Assembly: GCF_003076135.1 (NCBI RefSeq)
Contig: NZ_QDGZ01000009.1
Span: forward strand, 62,001-126,000
Length of the DNA: 64,000 nucleotides
Direction: 5' to 3'
Source of the DNA: Nocardioides gansuensis
GTDB lineage: Bacteria > Actinomycetota > Actinomycetes > Propionibacteriales > Nocardioidaceae
The notes under the pieces are model-generated. The model saw only the letters and a list, made by a program, of their open reading frames with translations, did not search any database and was not told the origin of the DNA. Positions 7,807 through 15,450 of this stretch are shown here, in pieces. Position 1 is the stretch's first letter. Every line of letters begins with the position of its first letter. A program made the position numbers and the translations under genes.

Positions 7807-8663
7807 CCCAGGCGGTCCCGCTCGCGCACGAGGCGACGGCCGGCCCGGTCGACGAGCTGGTCGCCTTCCTCGCCGACCGCCCGCTCGTGGTCCTCACCGG
7901 CGCCGGGCTCTCGACCGACTCCGGCATCCCCGACTACCGCGGGCCGGGCGCACCCGACCGCCGGCCGATGACCTACCAGGAGTTCCTGTCGGGGCCGGCC
8001 GCGCAGCGGCGCTACTGGGCGCGCAGCCACCTCGGCTGGGCGCGGATGGGGCGAGCCCGGCCCAACGCCGGCCACCGGGCGCTCGCCGCCCTCGATCCCG
8101 ACCTGCTGATCACCCAGAACGTGGACGGCCTCCACGAGGCGGCCGGGTCGCGCCGCGTGGTCGCCTTGCACGGCCGGGTCGCCGACGTGGTCTGCCTGGG
8201 CTGCCGGCGTACGACGTCCCGCGCGGCGCTGCAGGAACGGCTCGACCTGCTCAACGCCGACTGGACGCGACGGCACGCGGACGTCGCGATGCGGCCCGAC
8301 GGAGACGTCGCCCTCGAGGAGACGCGCGACTTCGTCGCGCCCGCCTGTGACGACTGCGGCGGCCTGCTCAAGCCGGACGTGGTGTTCTTCGGGGAGAACG
8401 TGCCGGCGACGCGAGTGCAGCGGTGCTACGACGCCGTCGACGCCCTGCCTGACAGCGGTGGTGCGCTCCTCGTCGCCGGATCGTCGCTCACCGTGATGAG
8501 CGGACTCAGGTTCGTCAAGCGCGCGTGGCGGGCCGGCACCCCGGTCGCGATCGTCAACAGGGGCGCGACCCGCGGCGACGCGCTCGCGGCGTACAAGCTC
8601 GAGACCGGGTGCAGCGAGTTCCTCGGCGCACTCCGTGACGCGCGGAGTCGTCTCGCGGTGTGA
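7803..8663 (+). CDS. Sir2-family NAD-dependent protein deacylase
   Basis: 286 residues with all class motifs: GAGLSTDSGIPDYRG (NAD binding), TQNVDGLH, catalytic His in ALHG, four zinc cysteines (VCLGC and ACDDCGG) and GSSLTVMSG. Sirtuins remove acyl groups from lysine using NAD, producing nicotinamide and O-acyl-ADP-ribose; in actinobacteria they often act on acyl-CoA synthetases. The Cys spacing and the roughly 30-residue helical insert between the zinc pairs place it with the class II-like bacterial group. The GTG start overlaps the stop of the DUF2277 gene, indicating coupling. Confidence 0.92.
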   Translation: MTQAVPLAHEATAGPVDELVAFLADRPLVVLTGAGLSTDSGIPDYRGPGAPDRRPMTYQEFLSGPAAQRRYWARSHLGWARMGRARPNAGHRALAALDPDLLITQNVDGLHEAAGSRRVVALHGRVADVVCLGCRRTTSRAALQERLDLLNADWTRRHADVAMRPDGDVALEETRDFVAPACDDCGGLLKPDVVFFGENVPATRVQRCYDAVDALPDSGGALLVAGSSLTVMSGLRFVKRAWRAGTPVAIVNRGATRGDALAAYKLETGCSEFLGALRDARSRLAV

Positions 8664-8685
8664 CCCCCCTCGGTAGCGTGGACGA

Positions 8686-9501
8686 ATGGACCGCCCGGTG
8701 GTCGCGGTGCTCGTCGGAGGGCTGGTGTGGCTTGGCCTCCTGACCCTCGGCACGCCCGGCGACGAGGAGGCGGCCGCACCCCCGGCCGATCCGTGGGCGA
8801 CCACGCTCGAGCCGATCGCAGCGCCCGTGCTGCTCCCCAACATGCGCAGCGTCGGCGCTCGCGACATCCACATCCAGGAGGCCGGCAGGACGCGCCGCCT
8901 GAGGTTCGCGGCCGCCTTGGCCAATCTCGGCCCCGGCCCGCTCGTGCTCCTCCCGCGGGGCCGCGGCGACTGTCCGCCCGGGCAGCACGGCGCCGTCCAG
9001 GTCGTCCACCTCGACGTGGACCAGGACGGGCGCTACAAGGGCTGGCGCGACATGGCCAGGACGAGGCAGTTCAGTGGCTGCATGCTCCGGCACCGGAGGC
9101 ACGACCACTGGCACTTCGACGCGATGGCGGGCTACGCGTTGCGACGGCCAGGCGCCCAGCGCCCGGTGGTGTCGCGCGACAAGGTGAGCTTCTGCCTGCG
9201 GGACAACGAGCGGGTGCCCGACCTCCCGGTGGTGGTCCGGCGGCAGCACTTCGGTGACTGCAAGGCCGACACCCGGCAGGGGATCTCTCCCGGGTGGATC
9301 GACGTCTACACGGCCGACCTCGACGGGCAGTGGCTGCGCCTGCCCCGGGGCGTGGACCGCGAGGTGGTGTGCCTCGAGCTGGCGGCGGATCCGCTCGACC
9401 TCGTCGAGGAGAGTGGCGAGGCCGACAACGCGACGTCGGTGGCGCTGCGGATCCGCGGCAGCACCGTACGCCGCGTCCCGCCGCGGCCCTGCCGTGCCTG
9501 A
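8686..9501 (+). CDS. Lysyl oxidase-like copper protein, secreted
   Basis: 271 residues. A short N-terminal hydrophobic segment (about 4-22) suggests export or anchoring. The core matches the lysyl oxidase family: the copper-binding motif HDHWHFDAM near residue 140, DYxPDLPVVV-like and GDCKADTRQGISPGW segments, and DLVEESGEADN at the end. Eukaryotic lysyl oxidases deaminate peptidyl lysine using copper and a lysine tyrosylquinone cofactor; bacterial homologues have little functional data. It follows the sirtuin by 22 nt and could be co-transcribed, but a functional link is not obvious. Confidence 0.85.
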   Translation: MDRPVVAVLVGGLVWLGLLTLGTPGDEEAAAPPADPWATTLEPIAAPVLLPNMRSVGARDIHIQEAGRTRRLRFAAALANLGPGPLVLLPRGRGDCPPGQHGAVQVVHLDVDQDGRYKGWRDMARTRQFSGCMLRHRRHDHWHFDAMAGYALRRPGAQRPVVSRDKVSFCLRDNERVPDLPVVVRRQHFGDCKADTRQGISPGWIDVYTADLDGQWLRLPRGVDREVVCLELAADPLDLVEESGEADNATSVALRIRGSTVRRVPPRPCRA

Positions 9502-9510
9502 GCCCAGTCC

Positions 9511-10197
9511 TCAGGCGCGGCGGACGAAGATGTGGTCGGCCGCCTCGAACTCGATCTCCGCGGTCTCGCCACCCGACCCCACGAGCACGCCCTCCTCGGT
9601 GGACGCGACGATGACGGTCTTGTCGGGCAGGGCGCCCACGCGGCGCAGCGTGCTCATCAGCACCTCGTCCTTCTGCATCTCCTCGGAGATGCGGCGCACG
9701 TGCACGCGGGACTCCTCGCCGGTGGCGACCGCCGAGAGTGACTCGACCCCGTCCATGAAGTCGCCGCCCAGCTCGATCTCGCCGAGCTCGTCGAGGCCGG
9801 GGATCGGGTTGCCGTAGGGCGACTCGGTCGGGTGGCCGAGCAGCTCGACGAGGCGCCGCTCGACGGTCTCGGACATCACGTGCTCCCAACGGCACGCCTC
9901 GGCGTGCACGAGCTCCCAGTCGAGGCCGATGACGTCGGTGAGCAGCCGCTCGGCGAGCCGGTGCTTGCGCATCACGCGGGTGGCCAGGCGGAGGCCCTCG
10001 TCGGTGAGCTGGAGGTGGCGGTCGCCCTCGATGGTGAGCAGGCCGTCGCGCTCCATGCGGGCGACGGTCTGGGAGACCGTCGGGCCGCTCTGGTGCAGCC
10101 GCTCCGCGATCCGGGCGCGCAGCGGCACGATGCCCTCCTCCACGAGCTCGTAGATGGTGCGGAGGTACATCTCGGTGGTGTCGATCAGGTCGCTCAC
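9511..10197 (-). CDS. ideR: Iron-dependent transcriptional repressor IdeR/DtxR
   Basis: 228 residues: winged helix (about 1-73), dimerisation and metal domain (74-140), and C-terminal SH3-like domain. The metal ligands known from IdeR/DtxR are present at identical numbering: M10, C102, E105 and H106 (primary site) and H79, E83 and H98 (ancillary site). C102 rather than the manganese-type residue argues for iron sensing. With Fe2+ the protein represses siderophore and iron-uptake genes and activates storage. The start is a GTG at 10197. It is convergent with the lysyl oxidase gene and divergent from the glucosidase. Confidence 0.95.
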   Translation of the reverse strand: MSDLIDTTEMYLRTIYELVEEGIVPLRARIAERLHQSGPTVSQTVARMERDGLLTIEGDRHLQLTDEGLRLATRVMRKHRLAERLLTDVIGLDWELVHAEACRWEHVMSETVERRLVELLGHPTESPYGNPIPGLDELGEIELGGDFMDGVESLSAVATGEESRVHVRRISEEMQKDEVLMSTLRRVGALPDKTVIVASTEEGVLVGSGGETAEIEFEAADHIFVRRA

Positions 10198-10302
10198 CGG
10201 TCCATTGTGTCCTATGCCGGGGACACCGGCGGCAGGACGGGGGCCCTCTGGGCCACCTCAGCGGTTTGACGTCAGCACCGACGAGGCGAAAGGCTGGCGC
10301 AC

Positions 10303-11892
10303 ATGTCTTTGAACGATCCAAAGTGGTGGCAGGACTCCGTCGTCTACCAGGTCTACATTCGGAGCTTCGCCGACAGCGACGGTGACGGCGTGGGCGACCT
10401 GCCCGGCATCACCTCGCGGCTGCCCTACCTGCGCGACCTCGGCGTCGACGCGCTGTGGATCACGCCGTTCTACACCTCTCCGCAGTACGACCACGGCTAC
10501 GACGTCGCCGACTACACCGACGTCGACCCGCTGTTCGGCACGCTGGCGGACGCCGACCACCTGGTCAGCACCGCGCACGACCTCGGCTTGAGGGTGATCG
10601 TCGACCTGGTGCCCAACCACACCTCCAGCGAGCACGCGTGGTTCCGGGCCGCCCTGGCTGCCGGGCCCGGCAGCCCCGAGCGGGCCCGCTACCTCTTCCG
10701 CCAGGGCCGCGGCCCCGGCGGCGCGGAGCCGCCCAACAACTGGAAGTCGGTCTTCGGCGGTCCCGCGTGGACCCGCACCGACGACGGCGAGTGGTACCTC
10801 CACCTCTTCGACAGCACCCAGCCCGACCTCGACTGGCGCAACCCCGAGGTCCCCGAGATGTTCGCCGGCGTGCTGCGGTTCTGGCTCGACCGCGGGGTCG
10901 ACGGCTTCCGCATCGACGTCGCGCACGGCCTGTTCAAGGAGGCCAGCCTGCGCGACCAGATGGTCGCCGCGGGCGAGGAGCCCAAGTCGGGCGAGGTCTC
11001 CGCGGAGCACTCCATGGTGCAGCGCGATGCCTTCGTGGACGAGCCGATGTGGGATCAGCCGGAGGTGCACGACATCTACCGGCAGTGGCACGACATCCTC
11101 GACGAGTACGGCCCCGACCGGATGGCGGTCGCGGAGGCCTGGACCCAGACCACCGAGTCGATGGCCCGCTTCGTCCGCCCCGACGAGCTCGACCAGGCGT
11201 TCAACTTCGCGTGGCTGCTCACCGACTGGTCGGCCGACGACTTCGCTGCGGTGGTGACCAGGACCCTCGACGCCGTACGCCCCGTCGGCGCCTCCCCCAC
11301 GTGGGTGCTGAGCAACCACGACGTGGTGCGCCACCCGACGAGGTACGGCGGCGGCGAGCGTGGCCTGGCCCGCGCCCGCGCGGCCACGCTGACCATGCTG
11401 GCGCTCCCCGGCTCGTCCTACATCTACCAGGGCGAGGAGCTCGGCCTCGAGCAGGCCGACGTACCGCCAGAGCACCGGCAGGACCCGTCCTGGTTCCGCA
11501 CCGGCGAGGACGGCCGCGACGGCTGCCGCGTGCCGATCCCGTGGTCCGGCGACGAGCCGCCCTTCGGCTTCGGCCCGGCAGGGAGCCAGCCGTGGATCCC
11601 CCAGCCGGAGGAGTGGAAGTCGCTCACCATGGCGGCCCAGGAGGACGACCCGAGCTCCACTCTCGCCTTCTACAAGGCGGCCCTGGCGGCCCGCCGTACG
11701 TTTGCGGCGACCGCCGGCACCGACGTGCAGGTCGAGGTCGCCGACGACGTGCTGACGCTGCGCCGGGGCCCGGTCACCGTGGTGCTCAACTGCGGCGACT
11801 CGGCCGTGCCGCTGCCCGAGGGCGAGGTCTTCGCGACCAGCGGTCCGGTCCTGGGTGAGCTGCCCGCCGACACCGCGGTCTGGCTGCGCTGA
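10303..11892 (+). CDS. GH13 alpha-glucosidase (oligo-1,6-glucosidase/trehalulose-type)
   Basis: 529 residues of the alpha-amylase superfamily. The N-terminal WWQDSVVYQVYIRSFADS and DLVPNHTS motifs are typical of GH13 subfamilies 17/23/30. Nucleophile D205 lies in GFRIDVAHG, acid/base E278 in VAEAW and the transition-state Asp D340 in SNHDVVRH. It probably hydrolyses maltose/isomaltose-type alpha-glucosides in the cytoplasm, as no signal peptide is seen. Linkage specificity cannot be fixed from sequence. It stands alone, with no transporter or LacI regulator in the neighbourhood. Confidence 0.9.
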   Translation: MSLNDPKWWQDSVVYQVYIRSFADSDGDGVGDLPGITSRLPYLRDLGVDALWITPFYTSPQYDHGYDVADYTDVDPLFGTLADADHLVSTAHDLGLRVIVDLVPNHTSSEHAWFRAALAAGPGSPERARYLFRQGRGPGGAEPPNNWKSVFGGPAWTRTDDGEWYLHLFDSTQPDLDWRNPEVPEMFAGVLRFWLDRGVDGFRIDVAHGLFKEASLRDQMVAAGEEPKSGEVSAEHSMVQRDAFVDEPMWDQPEVHDIYRQWHDILDEYGPDRMAVAEAWTQTTESMARFVRPDELDQAFNFAWLLTDWSADDFAAVVTRTLDAVRPVGASPTWVLSNHDVVRHPTRYGGGERGLARARAATLTMLALPGSSYIYQGEELGLEQADVPPEHRQDPSWFRTGEDGRDGCRVPIPWSGDEPPFGFGPAGSQPWIPQPEEWKSLTMAAQEDDPSSTLAFYKAALAARRTFAATAGTDVQVEVADDVLTLRRGPVTVVLNCGDSAVPLPEGEVFATSGPVLGELPADTAVWLR

Positions 11893-11904
11893 GCGCAGCC
11901 GGCG

Positions 11905-12339
11905 TCACTCGAGCGTGCGGTTGTAGCGGGAGAGCCCGTCGATGAACGTCGTGAGGTCGCTGTCCGACCAGCCCTCCAGCCGCTCCTCGAGCTGCTGACG
12001 ACGAGCCACGGCGACCGCAGCCACGCGCGCCTCCCCGTCGGGGGTGGGCACGAGGATCGTCGCCCGGCCGTCGTCGGGGTCGCGGCGACGCTCGATCAGG
12101 CCGAGCTCGACGAGGTGCTGCACGTGCCGGCTCACGGCGCCCTTGTCGAGCGCGAACACGTCGGAGATCTCCGAGGCGCGCGCCGGACCGTTGTGGGTCA
12201 GGTGCGCGAGGAGCAGGTACGCCGCGGGCTGGAGGTCGGGATGCACCTGGGTCGCCCGCTCGTGGAGCACCCGCTTGATGCGCCGCAACAGCACGCCCAT
12301 CTCGAGCTCGAGCCGGCGCAGGTCGTCCTGACGGACCAT
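11905..12339 (-). CDS. MarR-family transcriptional regulator
   Basis: 144 residues with the winged-helix pattern ARASEISDVFALDKGAVSRHVQHLVELGLIERRRDPDDGRATILV. The DGRA wing motif is typical of MarR. It acts as a dimer, and the ligand is unknown. The ATG at 12339 follows GAGGTGA. The upstream region carries overlapping palindromes on a plausible promoter (12406-12449), which suggests autoregulation. Its likely targets are not adjacent: the glucosidase is convergent and pdxH lies upstream beyond the leader element. Confidence 0.9.
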   Translation of the reverse strand: MVRQDDLRRLELEMGVLLRRIKRVLHERATQVHPDLQPAAYLLLAHLTHNGPARASEISDVFALDKGAVSRHVQHLVELGLIERRRDPDDGRATILVPTPDGEARVAAVAVARRQQLEERLEGWSDSDLTTFIDGLSRYNRTLE

Positions 12340-12405
12340 CAGAGCGTCACCTCGTCGGGCTGCACGTCTGCGTCACGGGAGCTCGTTCCATGTCGGGGGG
12401 TAACA

Positions 12406-12449
12406 GTTGCCACAGGCAACCATATTGCCTGGCGCGCCGCTCCCCGCAA
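12406..12449 (-). promoter_or_regulatory. Candidate marR promoter with overlapping palindromic operators
   Basis: On the minus strand, TTGCGG (12444-12449), 16 nt, then CAATAT (12422-12427). Two palindromes overlap the -10 and start region: GTTGCC-ACA-GGCAAC (12406-12420) and GGCAA-CCATA-TTGCC (12415-12429), sharing the GGCAA arm. The overlap with the promoter of a MarR gene is the usual autorepression design. This is a prediction; no binding data are available. Confidence 0.5.
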
Positions 12450-12456
12450 ATGCAGC

Positions 12457-12524
12457 GACCCGCAGGCCTGCCTCACGGATGTGGGGCGCCCCGGCGGATG
12501 GGAACCGGAGAGGACCTGCGGGTC
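12457..12524 (-). ncRNA. 68-nt closed hairpin of unknown function in marR leader
   Basis: GACCCGCAGG (12457-12466) and CCTGCGGGTC (12515-12524) are perfect 10-bp inverted repeats. They enclose 48 nt that contain a second self-complementary core, GGGGCGCCCC (12483-12492). No T-tract follows on either strand. It could be a structured leader between the tiny ORF and marR, an intrinsic attenuator, or a DNA-level site. I do not recognise a known riboswitch class. Confidence 0.4.
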
Positions 12525-12566
12525 GGGTGACTGCGGTGGATTCGCCAGACAGTCGGTGACGACTGC

Positions 12567-12605
12567 CTAGCGGACAGCCACCTCACGCATCCAAGACGAA
12601 ATCAT
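12567..12605 (-). CDS. Putative 12-codon leader peptide with near-perfect Shine-Dalgarno
   Basis: The frame ATG...TAG encodes MISSWMREVAVR. It is preceded 9 nt upstream by AAAGGAGGTG (12615-12624, minus strand). The wider stretch GAAAGGAGGTGGTCC differs at one base from the full complement of the actinobacterial 16S rRNA 3' end. A promoter-like pair sits just upstream (12638-12666). Such a strong ribosome site on so short a frame suggests a translated leader, or a ribosome-docking site, for the region that leads into marR. There is no codon run pointing to classical amino-acid attenuation. Confidence 0.45.
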   Translation of the reverse strand: MISSWMREVAVR

Positions 12606-12637
12606 TTCTCGGACCACCTCCTTTCCCGTGTGCGTCA

Positions 12638-12666
12638 AAGGTACGCCGGGGCTCGGTCGTGGCCAA
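12638..12666 (-). promoter_or_regulatory. Candidate promoter of the leader ORF
   Basis: TTGGCC (12661-12666), a 17-nt spacer, and TACCTT (12638-12643) on the minus strand, with a start expected near 12631, just ahead of the GAAAGGAGGTG ribosome site. The region begins 13 nt beyond... that is, immediately downstream of the pdxH stop codon, so the leader would be transcribed independently of pdxH. Confidence 0.45.
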
Positions 12667-12678
12667 CAGGTTTTTTGT

Positions 12679-13338
12679 TCAGGGAGCGAGGCGCTCGACG
12701 GTCCACCCGCCGCCCTCGCGGGTGTAGACCAGCCGGTCGTGCATCCGGCCCGGACGTCCCTGCCAGAACTCGACGGCGTGCGGCAGCACGGCGTACCCAC
12801 CCCACTCCTCGGGCACCGGCACCTCCTCGTCTGCGAACCGCTCCTGCACCTGGGCGTAGGCGGCCGCCAGCTCGGCCCGGCTGGCGACCGGCCGCGACTG
12901 GTGCGACGCCCACGCACCGAGCTGGGCTCCGCGCGGACGCGTGCGGAAGTAGGCCTCCACGTCGGCAGCTGACAGGGGGCTGGCGACGCCGTCGATGCGG
13001 ACCTGCCGCTCGAGGGGGTGCCACGGGAAGAGGAGGGCACAGCGCGGCTCGGCGGCGAGCTCGCGGCCCTTGCGGGACGCGGTGTTGGTGAAGAAGACGA
13101 AGCCCGCCTCGCTGAGGCCCTTAAGCAGCACCATGCGTGACGACGGCTGCCCCTCGGCCGACACCGTCGAGAGGACCATCGCGTTGGGCTCGTGCAGCTG
13201 GGCGGCCACGGCGTCGTCGAGCCAGTGGCGGAGCATCGTCAGCGGATCCTGCGCCAGGTCGGGCACGTCGAGCCCGCCGCGGGCATACTCGGCCCGCAGC
13301 GCGGCCACGTCGATCGGCAGCCTGGAGGAGCGTGTCAC
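12679..13338 (-). CDS. pdxH: Pyridoxamine 5'-phosphate oxidase
   Basis: 219 residues, the normal length for PdxH. It oxidises pyridoxine- or pyridoxamine-5'-phosphate to pyridoxal phosphate with FMN and oxygen. Visible signatures are the FMN-binding RMVLLKGLSEAGFVFFTN region, the EFWQGRPGRMHDRLVY signature and the C-terminal WTVERLAP. The start is taken at the GTG at 13338 (VTRSSRLPID); upstream in-frame sequence to 13704 covers the citrate-synthase promoter and is not coding. It is divergent from the citrate synthase gene. Confidence 0.95.
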   Translation of the reverse strand: MTRSSRLPIDVAALRAEYARGGLDVPDLAQDPLTMLRHWLDDAVAAQLHEPNAMVLSTVSAEGQPSSRMVLLKGLSEAGFVFFTNTASRKGRELAAEPRCALLFPWHPLERQVRIDGVASPLSAADVEAYFRTRPRGAQLGAWASHQSRPVASRAELAAAYAQVQERFADEEVPVPEEWGGYAVLPHAVEFWQGRPGRMHDRLVYTREGGGWTVERLAP

Positions 13339-13491
13339 TGCGCGCTCACCCGAGCGCGGCGATCGATCCGAGATCCATGGCGCCGACCCTAGACGGTGCC
13401 GCCGCCGCGGGGACAGGGCACAATGAGGCGGCTGCGGCCCTCTCCGAGCCGCGCTCCCCCGCAACACCCCCCGACGCAAAGGAGCGGCGGC

Positions 13492-14595
13492 ATGACCGAG
13501 GTGCACCACGGACTGGAGGGCGTCGTCGCCTTCGAGACCGGGATCGCCGAGCCGGACAAGGAGGGCTCCGCCCTTCGCTACCGCGGCGTCGACATCGAGG
13601 ACCTCGTCGGCCGGGTCCCGTTCGAGAACGTGTGGGGCCTGCTCATCGACGGCTCCTACACCCCCGGCCTGCCGGCCGCCGAGCCCTACAACTTGCCCGT
13701 GCACACCGGCGACGTCCGCGTCGACGTGCAGGCCGCGGTCGCGATGCTCGCGCCGGCCTTCGGCTTCGGCCAGACCTACGACATCACCGACGAGCAGGCC
13801 CGCGAGGACCTCGCCCGGGTCGCCGTCATGGTCCTGTCGTACGCCGCGCAGTCGGCGCGCGGCCTACACCAGCCCGTGATCCCGCAGAAGGCGGTCGACC
13901 GGGGCAACACGCTGGCCGAGAGGTTCCTGATCCGCTGGAAGGGTGAGGCCGACCCCAGGCACGCGCACGCGATCGACGCCTACTGGAGCTCCGCGGCCGA
14001 GCACGGCATGAACGCCTCCACCTTCACCGCCCGGGTCATCACCTCGACCGGCGCCGACGTGGCCGCGGCCTTCTCCGGCGCCATTGGCGCGATGAGCGGC
14101 CCGCTGCACGGCGGCGCCCCCTCCCGCGTGCTGGGCATGATCGAGCAGGTCGAGCAGCGCGGTGACGCCACGTCGTACGTCAAGGAGCTGCTCGACAGCG
14201 GCGAGCGGCTGATGGGGTTCGGCCACCGCGTCTACCGCGCCGAGGACCCCCGGGCCCGCGTGCTGCGGCGGACCGCCCGCGAGCTCGGGGCCCCCCGCTA
14301 CGAGGTCGCCGAGGCGCTCGAGCAGGCGGCGCTGGCCGAGCTCCGCGAGCGCCGCCCCGACCGGGTGCTGGAGACCAACGTCGAGTTCTGGGCCGCGATC
14401 GTGCTCGACTTCGCCGAGGTGCCGGCGCACATGTTCACCTCGATGTTCACCTGTGCCCGCACGGGTGGCTGGTCGGCGCACATCCTCGAGCAGAAGCGCA
14501 CCGGCCGCCTGATCCGTCCGTCGGCGATCTACACCGGCCCCGCCGCCCGCAAGGCCGACGAGGTCGACGGCTGGAACCCCGCCTGGGGGAAGTGA
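13492..14595 (+). CDS. Citrate synthase (type II-like, CitA/GltA2 group)
   Basis: 367 residues. It condenses acetyl-CoA with oxaloacetate to citrate. The catalytic set is present: His in SGPLHGGAPSRV, His in MGFGHRVYR and Asp in FWAAIVLDF. The protein is shorter than the main hexameric actinobacterial GltA and matches the dimeric second citrate synthase of mycobacteria and Streptomyces. ATG 13492 is supported by AAAGGAG 8 nt upstream. Methylcitrate synthase activity is possible in this family, but no prp genes are nearby. Confidence 0.92.
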   Translation: MTEVHHGLEGVVAFETGIAEPDKEGSALRYRGVDIEDLVGRVPFENVWGLLIDGSYTPGLPAAEPYNLPVHTGDVRVDVQAAVAMLAPAFGFGQTYDITDEQAREDLARVAVMVLSYAAQSARGLHQPVIPQKAVDRGNTLAERFLIRWKGEADPRHAHAIDAYWSSAAEHGMNASTFTARVITSTGADVAAAFSGAIGAMSGPLHGGAPSRVLGMIEQVEQRGDATSYVKELLDSGERLMGFGHRVYRAEDPRARVLRRTARELGAPRYEVAEALEQAALAELRERRPDRVLETNVEFWAAIVLDFAEVPAHMFTSMFTCARTGGWSAHILEQKRTGRLIRPSAIYTGPAARKADEVDGWNPAWGK

Positions 14596-14614
14596 GCCGG
14601 CGCGGCCCGACCCG

Positions 14615-15102
14615 CTAGACCAGTCGCTTCCCGAAGCACCGCGTGTTGGGAAAGTCCTTGTAGTAGCCGAACCCCTCGATCGGCTCGTAGCCGCACGCGA
14701 CGTAGAGGGCGATCGCCTCGGGCTGCCTGACTCCCGTCTCAGGATCAGTGCCTCGAAGCCCGCCTCGGCGGCGGTTGCCTCGATGTGCGCGAGCACCCGG
14801 GGGGCGTGGCCGCGGCGCTGGTGGGCGGGGACGACATACATCCGCTTGATCTCCGCGGTCGCACTCGTGCCGAGCCGCTCGATCCCGGACCGCCGCCAGG
14901 CCCCCGTGGCGATCGCCTCGTCACCCAGGTAGCCCACGAAGAACGAGCCGGCCGGCGGGGTGAACATCGACGGGTCGACAGGGGTGTCGTCGCGGCCACC
15001 GTAGCGGGCGACGTACTCCTCCTGGACCTGCTCGATCAGCCGCTCGGCGTCCGGATGCCCGTAGTCCACCCGCACGATCGTCAGCGTGCCCGCGACGTCC
15101 AC
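14615..15102 (-). pseudogene. GNAT N-acetyltransferase interrupted by a single-base frameshift
   Basis: The GTG at 15102 (behind GAGGAGGGT) reads a normal GNAT through the acetyl-CoA motif MYVVPAHQRRGHAPRVL up to AGFEALIL. Near 14738-14743 the frame breaks. Inserting one base (CTGAG to CTGGAG) restores ETGVRQPEAIALYVACGYEP and a proper end CFGKRLV-stop at 14615. The restored protein would be 162 residues, normal for the family. Either the gene is newly inactivated or there is an assembly error. It is 9 nt downstream of the small membrane-protein gene, so they form an operon. Confidence 0.85.
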
Positions 15103-15111
15103 CGACCCTCC

Positions 15112-15375
15112 TCAGTCGTCGACTCGGTCCTCGAGCGGAGCGCCCGGCCGAGCCCCCGCACGTGAGGCGTCGCGCCACAGCAGCAGGAGGTGCAGTCCGC
15201 CCCCGGCGACGAGGAAGCCGCCCAGGAACGCGCCGATGTCGACGAACCGCGGGCGGGCGCCGGGGATGTCGATCCGGGTCCACAAGTGGCTGGCGCCCCA
15301 GCCCAGTAGGGCCACCCCCACGACGAGCAGCGTCACGCCGCCTGCCAGCAGCACGGGACGGTTGGGGCTCGGCAT
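15112..15375 (-). CDS. Small two-helix membrane protein
   Basis: 87 residues with two hydrophobic helices (about 7-30 and 46-67) joined by a short polar loop containing RPRFVDIG, then a charged tail. No known domain is recognised. It precedes the frameshifted acetyltransferase with 9 nt between them and is divergent from serC, sharing a 75-bp intergenic region. The function is unknown. Confidence 0.65.
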   Translation of the reverse strand: MPSPNRPVLLAGGVTLLVVGVALLGWGASHLWTRIDIPGARPRFVDIGAFLGGFLVAGGGLHLLLLWRDASRAGARPGAPLEDRVDD

Positions 15376-15450
15376 ACGCCAGAGGCTAGTCTGTGAGCCG
15401 CTGACAGCGTCGTCAGGTTCCTTCGACCCTCACGCCCGGAAGGCCCCACG

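Noticed and set aside
12606..12630. Fragment of the 16S rRNA 3' end on the plus strand (GACCACCTCCTTTCC)
   Set aside because: No other rRNA sequence is nearby, and the minus-strand reading as a Shine-Dalgarno before an ATG explains it better.
12567..13040. Longer frame reading into the 12-codon ORF from inside pdxH
   Set aside because: It overlaps pdxH in another frame; the strong ribosome site belongs to the ATG at 12605.
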